From NCBI GenBank assembly GCA_018340375.1, contig JAFFJZ010000004.1:26138001-26202000 (forward strand): 64,000 nt of DNA, read 5' to 3'. This document shows positions 1 to 10,799 of the stretch, in pieces. The translations under genes and the position numbers were made by a program. Position 1 is the stretch's first letter. Every line of letters begins with the position of its first letter. The notes beneath the pieces were generated by a model, which was given only the letters and a program-made list of their open reading frames with translations, was not told the DNA's origin and did not search any database. Source of the stretch: Gonatopus flavifemur (taxonomy: Eukaryota > Arthropoda > Insecta > Hymenoptera > Dryinidae).

Positions 1-1198
1 AGTATGAATAGAATAAACTACCTCAATTTCCGTCTGGATCACATTTTTGTTGGAAATCTGTGGACAATCGGGAGATTAATTCAGGGAATCACATTGATTT
101 AAATCAATCTCGTTCCCTTCATGTTCGATGTTGGAATGTTCAGTCATCTGAAGAAAAATTATGATAAATGTAAAGAATGAAAATTCAACTGTTTAGGCTG
201 GTAAATATCGAAATGTTCCTGAACTTTGAATCGTTTATTGAAACGGATTAGTAATCGAATAACGCAATAATCAGTTATTGAAGACCCAAAATGCTACTGT
301 AAATTCTGTGAACGATGTCTCTAGTTCCAAGGAGGTAATTCTAAAAGACAGATATCGATAATTCAGTAGGCTTTGGAATTTAGTGGAGTTTGAATTTTCA
401 TTCCGTTCTTGTGAACGATTCAAACCTCAAGCACACAACTTTAAACAGTGAACTACCTCAGAATGGAGTTTCAATACTTTTTTATACGCAGTAGGTATGA
501 TTGGGGTATGATATTCATTTGATTCCGCATGGATAACTTCATTCTGAGTGTAAGAATGTTGAGTACTCCAGAATGAAATAACGATGAATGTAACGAATGA
601 AGATGAAGTTTAACAGAATCTGAGATATAAGAACAATCAACCTCTTCGAATCCTTTTTCAAGTGACTTTGCCGATTCAAAGGATTTTTCAGATTCAACGG
701 TAGGATTGTGAGGCGATAAATCACGATTCTCAAGCTTGTTATTATATCCAACAATTGATAACTTTGAATGCTCATCAACCTGAAAACAAAAGAAATTTAA
801 TAAATTTCGAAACAAGGATATAAAATTACCTTGTAATGAGAGAGTGTTACAACTCTCGCTGTATTAGGAAAGAGTGAAGCAAACAGTTTGAACCAGTAAT
901 CCCATAACCCTTTCAGGACCATAAGGTGTTTGTAGGAGAAAATAATGGAAATTCCCGTAATTTCACAATTTTTAGCTCCTGCATTTTAGCAGATACTAGC
1001 ACATCACAGTCGCGCGCTTCGCGGGCGCAATTGGGGTTTTACTCGTCATTTTCATTTTTGTTTGTCACCAAGGAGTTGATTTTTTGTGTTCCAAGAGTAT
1101 GTTTAGTAGGGAGTACTTTTTTTGTGTGAAATATATTTTTCAAGTAAAATCCGGGGTTAGAAAAAAGTATTCCCCACTACCCTACAAACTCAAGTGTT
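1..1198. other. AT-rich stretch without recognisable gene
   Basis: I see no gene, RNA or clear element here. The open frames on either strand are short, lack similarity I recognise and are of low-complexity composition. A short GC-rich patch near 1008-1035 (cgcgcgcttcgcgggcgc) is the only compositional irregularity. Confidence 0.5.
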
Positions 1199-1202
1199 TT
1201 GA

Positions 1203-1341
1203 AAGTGACTACAACAAGGTGTGTTAACTACGGATAAAACGGATAAGCAGTGTTATATAACACGGTTTATCCATTGGCCGTGTTATAATAACACTGTTGA
1301 TCCGTTTTATCCGTGGTTAACACACCTTGTTGTAGTCACTT
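1203..1341. mobile_element. 139-bp palindromic MITE, TTGA flanks
   Basis: The left end AAGTGACTACAACAAGGTG is mirrored by CACCTTGTTGTAGTCACTT at the right end. The inner part (GATAAAACGGAT... / ...ATCCGTTTTATC, then TGTTATAT / ATAATAACA) also pairs, so the whole unit folds into one hairpin. The 4-bp sequence TTGA flanks both ends (1199-1202 and 1342-1345), as expected of a target-site duplication. No coding capacity. The superfamily is not identifiable from this alone. Confidence 0.75.
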
Positions 1342-1344
1342 TTG

Positions 1345-1964
1345 AATCACTGCAGTTTGCAGTGTGAAAGTACCTCCGGAGTACAAAAATGCCCGTCTCT
1401 GTTTGTCACGTTGAGAAAAGTATCTCCGGTGAAAATATTTTGTTGAGAATCTCTAAAAATCTCTGGAAACCCCAGTGGAAGAAATTTCTTTGGAAATCGC
1501 TGAAAATTTCTTTGAATTTCAATGAATAACTCCAAACGTCACTGAAAAACTGTCAGAAACTCTGGGAAAATCCAAAAGAATTTGGAAAAGTCTTGTAAAC
1601 TAGAAAAATTTTTTCAAACTTTGAGAAACTCTGAAAATTGTTGGAAAATGCTGAAAAAAACTTCCATTCATCGGGCGCGTTTTCCCACTGGCATGTTTCT
1701 GAATATCTCTCAAGGACTCCGAAGTTTTCTGACAATCACTGAAACTCTCTAAAAAACTATGAAAACCTCTAATATCCTTTGAGAAACTCTTCACTGAAAA
1801 TGTTTGAAAGTTTTAGTGATTCTAAGCAAAATTTTTCCACCAGAGACACCTCCAAAAATTGAAACATTCTCTTTGAGTCTCCATAAATTTCTGAATGATT
1901 CGGAAAATCTGCAAAAATATTCTGGGTAATTCTGAAAAACCCTCAAAATTGTAATTTCCACCAG
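1345..1964. repeat. Degenerate CTCTGAAAATC-type dispersed repeat, copy 1
   Basis: The stretch is built from loose iterations of ctctgaaaat/ctggaaaaac words. It shares an ordered series of longer blocks with 10800-11170: a ttcccactg/tttcgcactg block, then ctgaatatctc, then gaaactctct, then ccaccaggg. This is best read as two diverged copies of one dispersed repeat and not as independent low complexity. Open frames inside it are composition artefacts. Confidence 0.5.
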
Positions 1965-2469
1965 GGGTGGGCTTCTTCTCACAAGAATATACTTAATCTT
2001 GTCAAAATAACTTTTGAATCGTAATTTTGCAACCTGCCTGCAAATTTAAGGAAAGCCGCGTTGGAATATCTGAAAATCACGTTCAATAGGACACGGTGCC
2101 AAACTTCCCAACCTTTTTTTATTATCCCAAACTTTTGGGAAGGTGGGTAAGAAAATCAAAAGTGGTAAAAAAAGGGTTTTCTTAATAACTCAAAAAAGAG
2201 AGAGGGAACTGAAAAATTTTTCGAATAAAAGTTGTAGAGAAAAAAATTTCACAAAAAAATGCTAAGTGACATTTTCCTCCATGTTCAATGGGCGGGCGGG
2301 GGAGGAATGAGAAGTTTGAGGGTTCCAAGGAAACCTTCAAAAAATCATAAAACAGTCAAAAATGAAAGTTTCAGCAAAATTTCTTCTCCAAATCATGTTA
2401 ACATTTCCCGTTACATAGTTGCAGAGCCATAAATTTTTTCTGCAACATTTTTCTTTTGTTTTAGAACGA

Positions 2470-3070
2470 TTTGGAGTTTTGTTTCCACGATTTATTGAAG
2501 TCCCTTGTGAAAATATATCTACGCCTAATTATGCCAAAAAGTACAGCATAATTATGCCTAATACTACGCCTAAGCACGCGGTTTCAAACACGTCTGTAGA
2601 AAGGCGTGAAAAACTACGGTGATTCATGTTGAACAAAAACTACGTATTCCCAAGCCATATCAAATATATATAAGTTGAGTATTAATGAAAAGTGTGGCAG
2701 AATTACGTCCAACTACTTCCAAGTACACGATGTGAGATATGTTCGTATAAGGGCATAGAAATTCATGGCTATCCCGTCAACTGAAAACCACGCACTTTTG
2801 AGCCATATCAAATATATGTACGCCAAGTAATGCTCAAAAGTCTGGCAGAATTGGGTCCAAAATACTTCCGAATATGCGGTGTCAAATGTGTCCGTAGAAA
2901 GGCGTAGAAATTCATGGCTATTTCGTTGCCTAAAAACAACGGATTCCCAAGCCATATCGAAGATATGTACTTTAAATTATGCCAAAAAGTGTGACAGAAT
3001 TCCGTCCAAACTACTCCGAAGTACGCAGTGTCGAATATTTCCATAGGAGGACGTAGAAATTCATGGCTAC
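2470..3070. repeat. 149-bp degenerate tandem repeat, about four units
   Basis: The block attcatggct recurs at 2761, 2910 and 3059, exactly 149 bp apart each time. It is preceded each time by a ...cgtagaaa... segment and followed by an agccatatc...atatgta block. A less regular first unit lies at about 2470-2630. The array sits inside the 3.5-kb inverted-repeat element. Confidence 0.75.
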
Positions 3071-3289
3071 ACTGTAAAAAAATTTTACCGGAAAATTTTA
3101 GTACATGTACTGGAAAATTATTGCTGAGAATATTAACGAAAATTTCTTCAAATTCATCAAACAAACTGCTTCTCCATGGTTCTTGTCATGGGCGTATCCA
3201 GCTCAAAACGCAAGGGAGGGCAAAATGTTAAATTCCAAATTTTCCACAACTTTGCTATTTATATATGTGTTTATTTTGATGAAAAAAAT

Positions 3290-3500
3290 TTTTTCTCGAT
3301 TCGTAAAGGGGGGCAGCTGCCCTTCCTTGCATCCCCCTGGATACGCCCATGCTTCTTGTGTTTCAAGACGACTGAGAAACTTGGTCACTAATGTAGATGT
3401 AGAGAAAATTATATCTACCCAACGGGATTCGAACCTACACATTTGTCCCTGCCTACCGACTGAAACTTAACACCTAACCGAGGGAGCTGTAGCACGTCAT
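3290..3500 (-). mobile_element. tRNA-derived SINE relic
   Basis: Read on the minus strand, 3497 to 3411 has a pol III promoter-like arrangement. A GCTCCCTCGGTTAGG stretch resembles the tRNA A box, and GGTTCGAATCCC about 45 bp further on is a perfect B box. Downstream is a body containing GGGCGTATCCAGGGGGAT and GGGCAGCTGCCCCCC. No cloverleaf-complete tRNA is formed, so I call it a SINE head and not a tRNA gene. Confidence 0.55.
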
Positions 3501-4850
3501 GATGGATTCCCAGCTTGAAAGGCTACATATCCTTCATACTCAGAATATATGAGAGGTGAAGACTTCGAAACACCTTAGATATCAATTCTATTTGCCACAG
3601 ATGATTATTATTCAAAATCTCCATCGGCAAAACCCATGGGATGGAAATTATACATTTTTAATATAACGACTTGAAATTTTTCCTATCAGAAATGACGAAG
3701 GCCAATACAAGTGGAAAATTTCAGTACACCACTGATTAAATTCTAGCATAACTGGAAAATTCCATCGCAAAACCACTGGGAAATTCCATTGCACAACTTG
3801 AAAATTGCAGTTCAAATCCTTTATATTATAGTATTTTAACGGTTGAATTCAAAATTTGTTCTAAGTCCTGATTTGAGACATATAGAAATACGTAGAATGG
3901 GGTGAATTCTCGGAGTTTGTTCGCCAAAGTACGGTTTACTACGTTGAGTCATGAAACGCGAATTGACACAACTTATATGGAGGCCGTAATTTTTCGTAGA
4001 GATTCATAGCATTCTACGTATTTCTACGCCAAAGTACAGCCATCTACATCCAATAGTCGAACTGGAAGAAGATAGCATAAGAATACGTATGCCTACGTAG
4101 AATGACGTAAAATTTCGGAGTTTGTACGCCGAAGTGCGTTTCATTGCGTTGAGTCATGGAAAGCCGCAACTTATGAGGGTGTCGTAGTTTTTCGTCGAAT
4201 TTCATAGTATTCCACGCATTTCTACGCCAATGTATGTGATTCTATGGAAAATCGTAAAATCCAAGTACTGTACTGAACAAGACATAGCAGTGCGTACAAG
4301 TATGTAGAAACGCGTACAAATTCTGCCAGGAACAACGCTAAAATGAAATCCTCACATTTCAAAGTTCGTGGAAATTCTTGGTTTTTTTGTAATATTTCGT
4401 AATTCAGGCACTTATCACTTTAGTTTCTACGCTGAAGTAAGTATTTCCATCCCTTTACAGTGGTTTTGCATAGTTTCGGAACAAAAGTACGCAATTTCAT
4501 CTACGCTCAAGTACGTAATTCTATGCGAAGTAACGTGGCGTAAGTTGTCGTAGTCTCTCGTGATTTTTGGCATGGTTTGGCGTAAAAATATTTCCACAAG
4601 GGGTCAGAGAAAAGTTATACAAAACTTTTTTGTTTGAAATCTTACGAGGAATACCATGGATGGAGGAGAAAAAATTAACGAAGCCGTTCTTTCCGGGTAA
4701 ATCGTGAAAGCAAAATTTCAAATCGGTATGAAACAAAAGAAAAATATTGCAGGAAAAATTCATGGCACTGCTAATATAGAACGGAAAATTCTAACATAAT
4801 ACAAGGAAAAATTTTGCTGAAAGCTTCATCCTTTATTGTTTCATGATTTG
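3501..4850. other. Interior of the 3.5-kb element, no gene
   Basis: Non-coding. From about 3880 to 4560 the words cgtagaa, tctacgcc and aagtacg recur on both strands and give a loosely repetitive texture. I see no transposase remnant. Confidence 0.45.
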
Positions 4851-5096
4851 CCGCACAGAAAAAAGAGAATGACAAAATTTACCAGGTGAGATGACAACGC
4901 ATCGCTTCGTACCTTCAAATTGTAATTTTCACCAGATATACTGTCATATAATTCACGCTATAAGAGAAAAACAGAAGTTTCTCTTGTAGCGTGAATTATA
5001 TGACAATATATCTGGTAAAAATGACAATTTAAAGGCACGAAGCGACGCGTTCTCATCCCACGTGGTAATTTTCGTCATTCTCTTTTTTCCGTGCGG
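4851..5096. mobile_element. Palindromic MITE, CCGCACRGAAAAAAGAG ends
   Basis: The unit begins CCGCACAGAAAAAAGAGAATG and ends with the mirror CATTCTCTTTTTTCCGTGCGG. Further in, tgtcatataattcacgct mirrors agcgtgaattatatgaca around a short loop near 4970-4985, so it folds end to end. It is homologous in plan and partly in sequence to the MITE at 23961-24200: both carry ...gataacgcatcgc/gacaacgcatcgc... and an internal ...ataatt... core. Confidence 0.7.
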
Positions 5097-5438
5097 AGGC
5101 TTCCTTGGAACCCTTAAACTTCTAACGCCCCCCCTCCCCCCACCTCACCCATTGAAGATAGAGGAAAATGTCACATAACATTCTTTATGTGACATTTTTC
5201 TCTCCACAACTTTTATTTGAAACATTTTTCCATTTTTTCCCTCCTTTTCGAGTTATCAAGACAACCCCCATTTTTTTACCCTTTTGATTCTTTCACCAAC
5301 CTTCCCGGAAGTTTGACACCGTGTCCCGTTGAAGGTGATTTTCAGATGGTCCAACACGGCTTTCTTCAAAGTTTGCAGCCAGTTCACAAAAATTACGATT
5401 TGAGAGTTATTTTGACTGGACTATACTGTTCCCACCGC

Positions 5439-5987
5439 ATCTAACACTCTGTGTCTTGTCGTAATTGGTCATTCTTATTCATACAAATATATGATTGATC
5501 AACTCTGTCAAATGTAGCACGTCAATGGCAACAATACTTCCCATACAGACAACGAAACACCTTTCCGAATTCTAAATTATATTTAATTGTATTTTGTGTG
5601 GATCATCTGGAATTGTACTGGACGAGAATCGTCCAAGAATCTGACAAGAAATTTGTTGTCTGGAACTATTGGACATCTTGAATAAAATTCCTAGATATAT
5701 CCCGCCAAATTTTCAGTAGGAACACGTACAGAATCAACAGAAGTCTTCTAGAATTTTCCGAGAATTTCCACAATTTTGCAAGGCTTGAAAAAATTTTCAT
5801 AGGTTTTCTGAGGTTTCAAATTTTCACAGAGTTCCTCCAAAGTTGATAATCCTTAAATTTCTCTTTTGCCTCATCGCCCGGGAAAGAAGATTGATGAGAT
5901 CTCATCGGATCTGAATTGTGGCAATATCTCTACAAATCTGTTCATATGTACTTATATCTGAACATCTCAACTTGGGCAACAATCTTT
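5439..5987. other. Non-coding, with a CCCGGG-type element fragment
   Basis: No gene. The segment 5877-5975 (CCCGGGAAAGAAGATT ... GATGAGATCTCATC ... GTTCATATGTACTTATATC) is an inverted, diverged copy of 7264-7372. It is therefore a fragment of the same element family. Confidence 0.5.
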
Positions 5988-6296
5988 CACGGAGAGAAAA
6001 CATTTGCTGACGCAGCGAATCGAGTTATTATATATAAAATAGCAAATCTTTTTGCTAACTTAACTAGAAATTTGCTATGACAGCAATCTTGTTAGCTACG
6101 ACAGCAATTTTTAGTTGTGGCAGCGAAAAATGTTTGCTCCTTCCAGCAAATGTTCAGTATTATATACAGAATTGCAAACAAATTGTGCTGAAAGAGCAAA
6201 CATTTTTTGCTGCTACAGCAAAAAATTTGCTGCTCTGGCAGAAGGAATCTAGCAAAAGTAGATTTCGCTGCCACAGCGAACTCCTTCTTCTCCGTA
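5988..6296. mobile_element. MITE rich in AGCAAA/TTTGCT, CACGGAGA ends
   Basis: The left end TTCACGGAGAGAAAACATTTGCTG pairs with a right end reading, in reverse, TACGGAGAAGAAGGAGTTCGCTG. Inside, agcaaa and tttgct words alternate many times and form overlapping hairpins. No coding capacity. The terminal CACGGAGA is shared with other MITEs in this window whose interiors differ. Confidence 0.55.
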
Positions 6297-6639
6297 TTGG
6301 AGTTTTTTGATATCTACCCGAGAAAAAAAGTTTAGATCTACTGAGATCTATGTACACAGTAATAGTATATTACGTATCAAAGGAGGGAAGTATGCCATTA
6401 CCAACGAGGGTGAGTTTGTCGCATGAGCGAAGCGTATTTTTCATAACACTCGCGCAGGAAGTCCACGCAATTCACGTCACACAACGGAAGAAACATAAAA
6501 GTGCGCAGATATCGTTTACGGAATCTACGGAATGGCTATTCTCATAGAAGAACATAACATTCATCTATAATCTTTTATATGTAGGCATGTGCCATGAATA
6601 AATTATCCATCTATCTATTTTCCCATCCTCCTTGAAATC

Positions 6640-6900
6640 GGGAAATGAAAGTTGCTCATTTCACCTCCCTAGGGAGAGAGAACGTACTTCCCTCCCGCTC
6701 TACAGGCATAGGAAGTAGCACTTTCTGCGGGACCGTTGTGAAATAGTATATTACATACTTAAGGCAGTAAAATAAGAAAGGTCTCAGATCACATGTAATT
6801 GTTGGCCGAGGCTATACTATTTTTCTCCTCGAGGCAGCCGGAAAGTGGCAACTTCGTTTTGGCCAACGGGCAGGAAGTTGCTACTTTCCGCCCGGAGGGG
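6640..6900. repeat. Local inverted repeats of GGAAGTTGCTACTTTCC type
   Basis: Words such as gaagtagcactttctgcggg, cggaaagtggcaacttc and gaagttgctactttccgccc face each other several times. They give nested short hairpins with no coding content. Confidence 0.45.
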
Positions 6901-6917
6901 AGAAACAAATTTTTCGT

Positions 6918-7079
6918 CATTGTGTAAAGTGTGAAAAGTTGTGTGTAGAATATTTAACATTCTGGAGTGTTGATTGGACACGATCGTGTTTTTTTGTTTG
7001 CGTTAACAACGATTGTGTTGAATCGACACTCTAGAATGTTAAATATTCTACACACAAAGTTTAACATTTTACACAATGA
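6918..7079. mobile_element. 162-bp palindromic MITE
   Basis: CATTGTGTAAA at the left end mirrors TTTACACAATG at the right. Further in, gtgtgtagaatatttaacat mirrors atgttaaatattctacacac, and acgatcgtg mirrors acgattgtg around a short loop at about 6992-7008. It lies within the composite element at 6315-7548. Confidence 0.7.
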
Positions 7080-7762
7080 GGAAACATTTTTTACTGTGTA
7101 GATCTTCTGAAATATATGTAGATCTCCTCAAATCTGAATTTTGGCAGAAGGAGATCTACGCAGACTCAAACAGATCTCCAGAGATCTTTTTGAATTTTCC
7201 TATAGTTTTTTGGATTTCTTGTAAAATTGGGACCTTTGGAAATGAGTAGATATCAGAAAACTCTGAAGATCGTGCCTAAGTTGAGATGTAAGTACATATG
7301 AACAGATTTGTGGGGACTTCACCAAAATTGAGCTCTGATGAGATCTCATTAGATCAAATCTTTTTTCCCGGGTACCCATTTCCAAAGATTCCAATTCTAC
7401 AAGGAATCCAAAAAACTATAGGAGAATTCGAAAAGATCTCTGGAGATCTCTGGAGATCTGTTTGAATCTCTGTAGATCTTTTATTTCCAAAATTTAGACC
7501 TGAAGAGATCTACATAAATCTCAATAGATTTATCCTTCCTTTCTCGGGTGGTTATCCTAATGAACAGTAATATGTGATTGGTCAATTCTCTTAGGATCCG
7601 AGGACCGCCATTAACCCTGTTCAGAATTTTTCAGCCAAATCCAGAGTTTTATAGTGAAATTCAGAGGATCGTTTTCATCAGGATTTTGTAGAAATACATA
7701 TAGACTCAAAGATTCTATGACATACTCAAAATATGAGCAAATTTCATGTTCAGTATACTGAG

Positions 7763-8014
7763 AGAAAAAATTTCCGAGAACAATAAAATGATTTAATTGA
7801 ATAGTCGCAACAAAATATTTCATTGATTTGAATAAAGGTTTGTTGAATCAATTAAATATTTGTTCCTATTAAGAAAATATTTTATAGCGTATTAAATATT
7901 GGTTCGATTGAAAAATGAATATTTTATTGAGTAAATGAAAGTTCATCTAAATCAATGAGATATTTTGTTGCGACTATTCGATTAAATCATTTTATTGTTC
8001 CCGGAAATTTTTTC
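7763..8014. mobile_element. 252-bp palindromic MITE, AGAAAAAATTTCC ends
   Basis: AGAAAAAATTTCCGAGAACA at the left mirrors TGTTCCCGGAAATTTTTTCT at the right. The next blocks, ataaaatgatttaattgaat and tagtcgcaacaaaatatttc, are mirrored too. The centre holds aaatattt words. It is preceded by TATACTGAG, similar to the CACTGAGAAAA ends of other MITEs here. Confidence 0.7.
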
Positions 8015-8559
8015 TACATGCATAAAAATTCTTAGTTTATAAAAAACTTCATACATGTTCATTCAAATCGAAAATATAATTGGAAATCGGATTCTTCTCC
8101 AAGAGGATCAACTGTGAATTGTCAACGTTACATGTCTCATGGTTTCCGTAGTATCAACAGAAATCGCAAAATACGCATGAATTAAATTTTCTTGTATTTC
8201 AACCAAAGAATTGAAATTAACCCATCATATCATCCCACGAACAAAATGTTACACTCGTTCAGAAACAGAATGAAACATACGAAGTTGGCCGTTTTCAACC
8301 TACATCCAAACCGACCAATCACAACACGAATAAAATACTACACTCGCAAGGATCGAGATATGAGACTTCGATACGATTCGATGCTTACACCAACTTTTTA
8401 ATAAAGGACAGTATGGCACGTATTTGGGCTTATCGTTCTGAAAAGAGTTTCCGCCCTCAATTTCCCAAAATGAATACAAAAGATTTCAATTACAGATTAT
8501 TGCGGAAATTGAACACTCAAAGAGTATTCGAATGATGTGCTTTTGAGGAAAACATTTTT
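8015..8559. other. No recognisable feature
   Basis: Non-coding as far as I can see. A 69-residue open frame at 8192-8401 has an ATG-like look but no similarity I recognise. Confidence 0.4.
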
Positions 8560-8740
8560 ACATAAATCAGGCTTCCTTTTTAACTAAAGAGTTGGGGATG
8601 TTCCGTTAAGACTGACTGGCACGATTACTGATTTAGGAATAATTTTTGACAATAGACTTAATTTTAAGGATCATTATTTTTCTATTATAAAAGAGGCTAA
8701 TGCTACGCTTGGGTTTATTTTGCGGTGCTCATCTAACTTT

Positions 8741-8928
8741 ACCCACACAGCACAAGCATGGTCCAAATGAACTCCCGTTATGTCAGTTCAGAAAGAATTC
8801 ATAAAGAATTCTTGAGAATTCTTTAAGAATTCTTTCCGAACTGACATAACGGTGACTCTTAAAGAATCCCACGATGAATTCATATAGAATTCTTAATGAA
8901 TTCATCGGGACCACGGTGTTGTGGGGGT
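8741..8928. mobile_element. MITE, CCCACACAGCAC ends, in the LINE relic
   Basis: It begins ACCCACACAGCAC and ends GGTGTTGTGGGGGT. Inside, cgttatgtcagttcagaaag mirrors ctttccgaactgacataacg, and gaattcat/atgaattc words repeat. It splits the reverse transcriptase frame cleanly. The ends match the MITEs at 11789-11876 and 47272-47389. Confidence 0.7.
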
Positions 8929-9295
8929 ACCAATGGTAGTACTTTGAGGTCCTTGTACTGTACTTTGGTGAGACCTATTTTAGAATATGGGTCAATTTTT
9001 TGGAACCCTTCTCTCACCTGTGATAAGAAGTGATTTGAGGGTGTCCAACATAGATTCTTGCATTATTTTATGTATCGAAGGGGGTTATCCATGCATGACT
9101 ATACTCACGCACTAGTTTCTGCCAATCTGAATGTGCTTGATACTAGGAGGAGTTGCAATGATGTTTTTTTCTTGATTAAGTTGTTGAATGGGCTCATCGA
9201 TCTTCCATCTCTTCTGGGTTCAATAAATTTTCATGTTCCTGGAAGGTTAATGAGGAATCCTTCTCAAATAATTTTGGTGCCTATTTACAACTCTG

Positions 9296-9502
9296 CACTG
9301 AGAGAAATTTATAGCCATGACAACTATATGAGGCGACAACTAATCAGTTATGATTCTCTCAACTCTGTATATAGTTAACGCAACTATTCAACAGTTGTGA
9401 TTACTGCAAAACAAGTTACTCGAACTCTTTCATAGTTGTGAATACTACATTTGGAAAGTTATCGCCAAATAGTTGATGTGACTATGTAAATTTCTATCAG
9501 TG
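9296..9502. mobile_element. MITE, CACTGAGAGAAATTTA ends, in the LINE relic
   Basis: CACTGAGAGAAATTTATAG at the left mirrors CTATGTAAATTTCTATCAGTG at the right. The next blocks, catgacaacta and tagttgatgtg, also mirror. The interior holds agttgtgat/actgcaa words. It is the second insertion that interrupts the LINE relic. The terminal CACTGAGAGAAA is close to the CACTGAGAAAAA end of the 2.3-kb element at 44286. Confidence 0.7.
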
Positions 9503-9635
9503 TGATGTGGGTGCTAACTCTCCTATGTCAAGGATGTATTCGATTAGGAACCTGGTTGATGATTCACCTAATTTTGACTTCTTTAACTTAAGTACTAATA
9601 CTTTTTCTAGGGCTTTTTATTCAGCTATTTTGTGA

Positions 9636-10163
9636 TATGCTTCTTCCTTTACTATCTTTGGATCTTTGTGCAATTATGATTTATATTTTTTTGTATGCTT
9701 GTTTTATTTTTGCTTTGCGCACGTTAAAGTATGAGCGTCGTATATAGCACCTATCGTTTTGATACTTTTGCAAAAAGGCAATGCCCGTTGAGATTATAAA
9801 TGAATGAATGAATAAATAATCGCAATTCCCTTAATCATTCATTTTTTCATCAAAAAAACATACCTGAAAAAAACTTATATTGAAAAATTGAAACTTAAGT
9901 GAATCTTCAGCGAATTTTCAATGAACGTTCTATGAATCTTTCTTTTAAACATGTTCAAGCGGACATTTCAACATTCATCAGACCTTCGCCGAACATTTAT
10001 GAATCTAAACTTGAGCCCCAACGGAGCTTCAGTCTGATCTATGTTGATCTATTCTGAACGTTCGTCGGAGCTTCATGTTCTCTTCGGGATTGGATACATT
10101 TTTCGTGCAGCTTATACTACAAAATTCTCTCCGTGTATATATATGGAAATTTTTCATTTTCAG
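9636..10163. other. LINE 3' tail, then possible MITE
   Basis: After the LINE stop codon the sequence runs through a 3' UTR to about 9825 and ends in aatgaatgaatgaataaataat. A short tandem tail of this type is typical of I/Jockey/CR1-type LINEs. Between about 9860 and 10138 there may be another MITE: the right edge reads tctctccgtgta and the left edge tacctgaaaaaaactt, but the match is weak. Confidence 0.45.
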
Positions 10164-10279
10164 GACCAAACGGATAACGAGAGATATGGTCCCAGTACTT
10201 CTGGTGTGCAAAGATGTAACAGAAGTACAAGCTCTATAGAAAATGTTGAAAATGTCCCAATACCAACTGAAGCTTTGAG
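10164..10279 (+). CDS. Candidate upstream exon of the CACTA-like gene
   Basis: A 116-bp open segment is preceded by a good 3' splice site (ttttcattttcag, AG at 10162-10163) and followed by a 5' splice site (gtaaaa from 10280). It encodes a hydrophilic, Ser/Asn-rich stretch that starts DQTDNERYGPSTSG and ends PIPTEALR. It ends two bases into a codon. The next plausible acceptor, at 11991-11992, supplies one base and continues in exactly the frame of the transposase ORF, so joining keeps the frame open. This phase match is the main argument. I cannot see the exon upstream of it or the true start codon. It could still be a chance open segment. Confidence 0.5.
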
Positions 10280-10548
10280 GTAAAACAGCATTCATATTCA
10301 AATGACTTCCATTGAAGTAGGATCTTGGTGGGAAAATCCAGCTGAATCTTAGACAAACCAATATACGAATAACTGGTGACCCATGGATAAGTTAATGGGA
10401 GTGCTAGGAAAACATGAGTACCCGTATGTAGGGTTCCCGCGTCCTGATTTTCTTTTCGTTTTCATTGGTTATACTACTCAACAGAAATCTGTGATCGGTT
10501 AATCCCGTTAGAATTCAAGGACGCGTATGAACACTGAATATAATTCCC

Positions 10549-10798
10549 ACCCAACACATCACAGTCTTTGTAACGAGAACGTTGCACACAACAAGCTGGT
10601 TGCGAGTAATTTCCCACTCGAACATGTAACAGGTTACATTACATCTGGTATACTATGATGATATTGCGTGATATAGTCACCACAAGATACTTATATGACA
10701 GGTGTAATGTAACCTGTTACATGTTTGAGTGGGAAATTACTCGCAACCAGCATGTTGCGTGCAACGTTCTCGTTACAAAAACTGTGATGGTTAGGTGA
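10549..10798. mobile_element. 250-bp palindromic MITE in the CACTA intron
   Basis: The left end CACCCAACACATCACAGT, with ctttgtaacgagaacgttgc after it, is mirrored at the right as gcaacgttctcgttacaaaaACTGTGATGGTTAGGTG. The block gagtaatttcccactc and the block catgtaacaggttacat also mirror around a centre near 10670. It is located between the two exons proposed for the CACTA-like gene. Confidence 0.75.
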
Positions 10799-10799
10799 G

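Larger units (their letters stand above)
1965..5438. mobile_element. 3.5-kb element with ~340-370-bp inverted ends
   Basis: About 1965-2336 and 5100-5438 are inverted copies of each other. Shared blocks in order from the outside are: ggtgggaa; gtcaaaataact; aatcgtaattttt; cctgaaaatcac; gacacggtgccaaacttcc; tttgggaaggt; gttgtagagaaaaa; aatgtcacat-type; ggggtgggg; gggttccaagga. The 2.7-kb interior has no transposase. It holds a 149-bp tandem array, a tRNA-derived SINE relic, a stretch with recurrent tacgtagaa/tctacgcc words (3880-4560) and a nested palindromic MITE at the inner edge of the right arm. I read it as a non-autonomous foldback-type DNA element. No target duplication is obvious. Confidence 0.6.
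6315..7548. mobile_element. Composite element with ACCCGAGAAA ends and AGATCT words
   Basis: The left end ACCCGAGAAAAAAAGTTTAG, followed by atctactgagatctatgta, is mirrored at the right end, which reads in reverse ACCCGAGAAAGGAAGGATAA followed by atctattgagatttatgta. AGATCT palindromes are frequent in the right half: 7105-7250 pairs with about 7375-7530 (shared blocks ccaaaaaactatagg and ccaaagattcc/ggacctttggaa). Between those arms lies an inverted copy of 5877-5975. Other inserts, including the palindrome at 6918-7079, are nested inside. Boundaries are approximate. Confidence 0.45.
8560..9635 (+). pseudogene. Decayed non-LTR reverse transcriptase, C-terminal half
   Basis: Three collinear plus-strand pieces read as the region downstream of the palm domain of a Jockey/CR1-type LINE ORF2. 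The first (about 8604-8740) contains TDLGIIFDNRLNFKDHY. The second (8940-9290) contains LVRPILEYGSIFW and, after an in-frame TGA near 9030, VQHRFLHYFMYRRG and INFHVPGRLMRNPS. The third (9503-9635) contains RNLVDDSPNFDFF and then a stop. The same motif order is present in the better preserved LINE at the right edge of the window (LGVTIDDELDFSEHY, LIRPHLEYASPIW, FNIPGRLVRR). The gaps are exactly two MITE insertions. The catalytic palm is missing upstream, so this is a 5'-truncated dead copy. Assignment to a particular clade is not secure. Confidence 0.8.

Noticed and set aside
3411..3497. A tRNA gene on the minus strand
   Set aside because: A and B boxes are present, but acceptor and anticodon arms do not form. 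A SINE head fits better.
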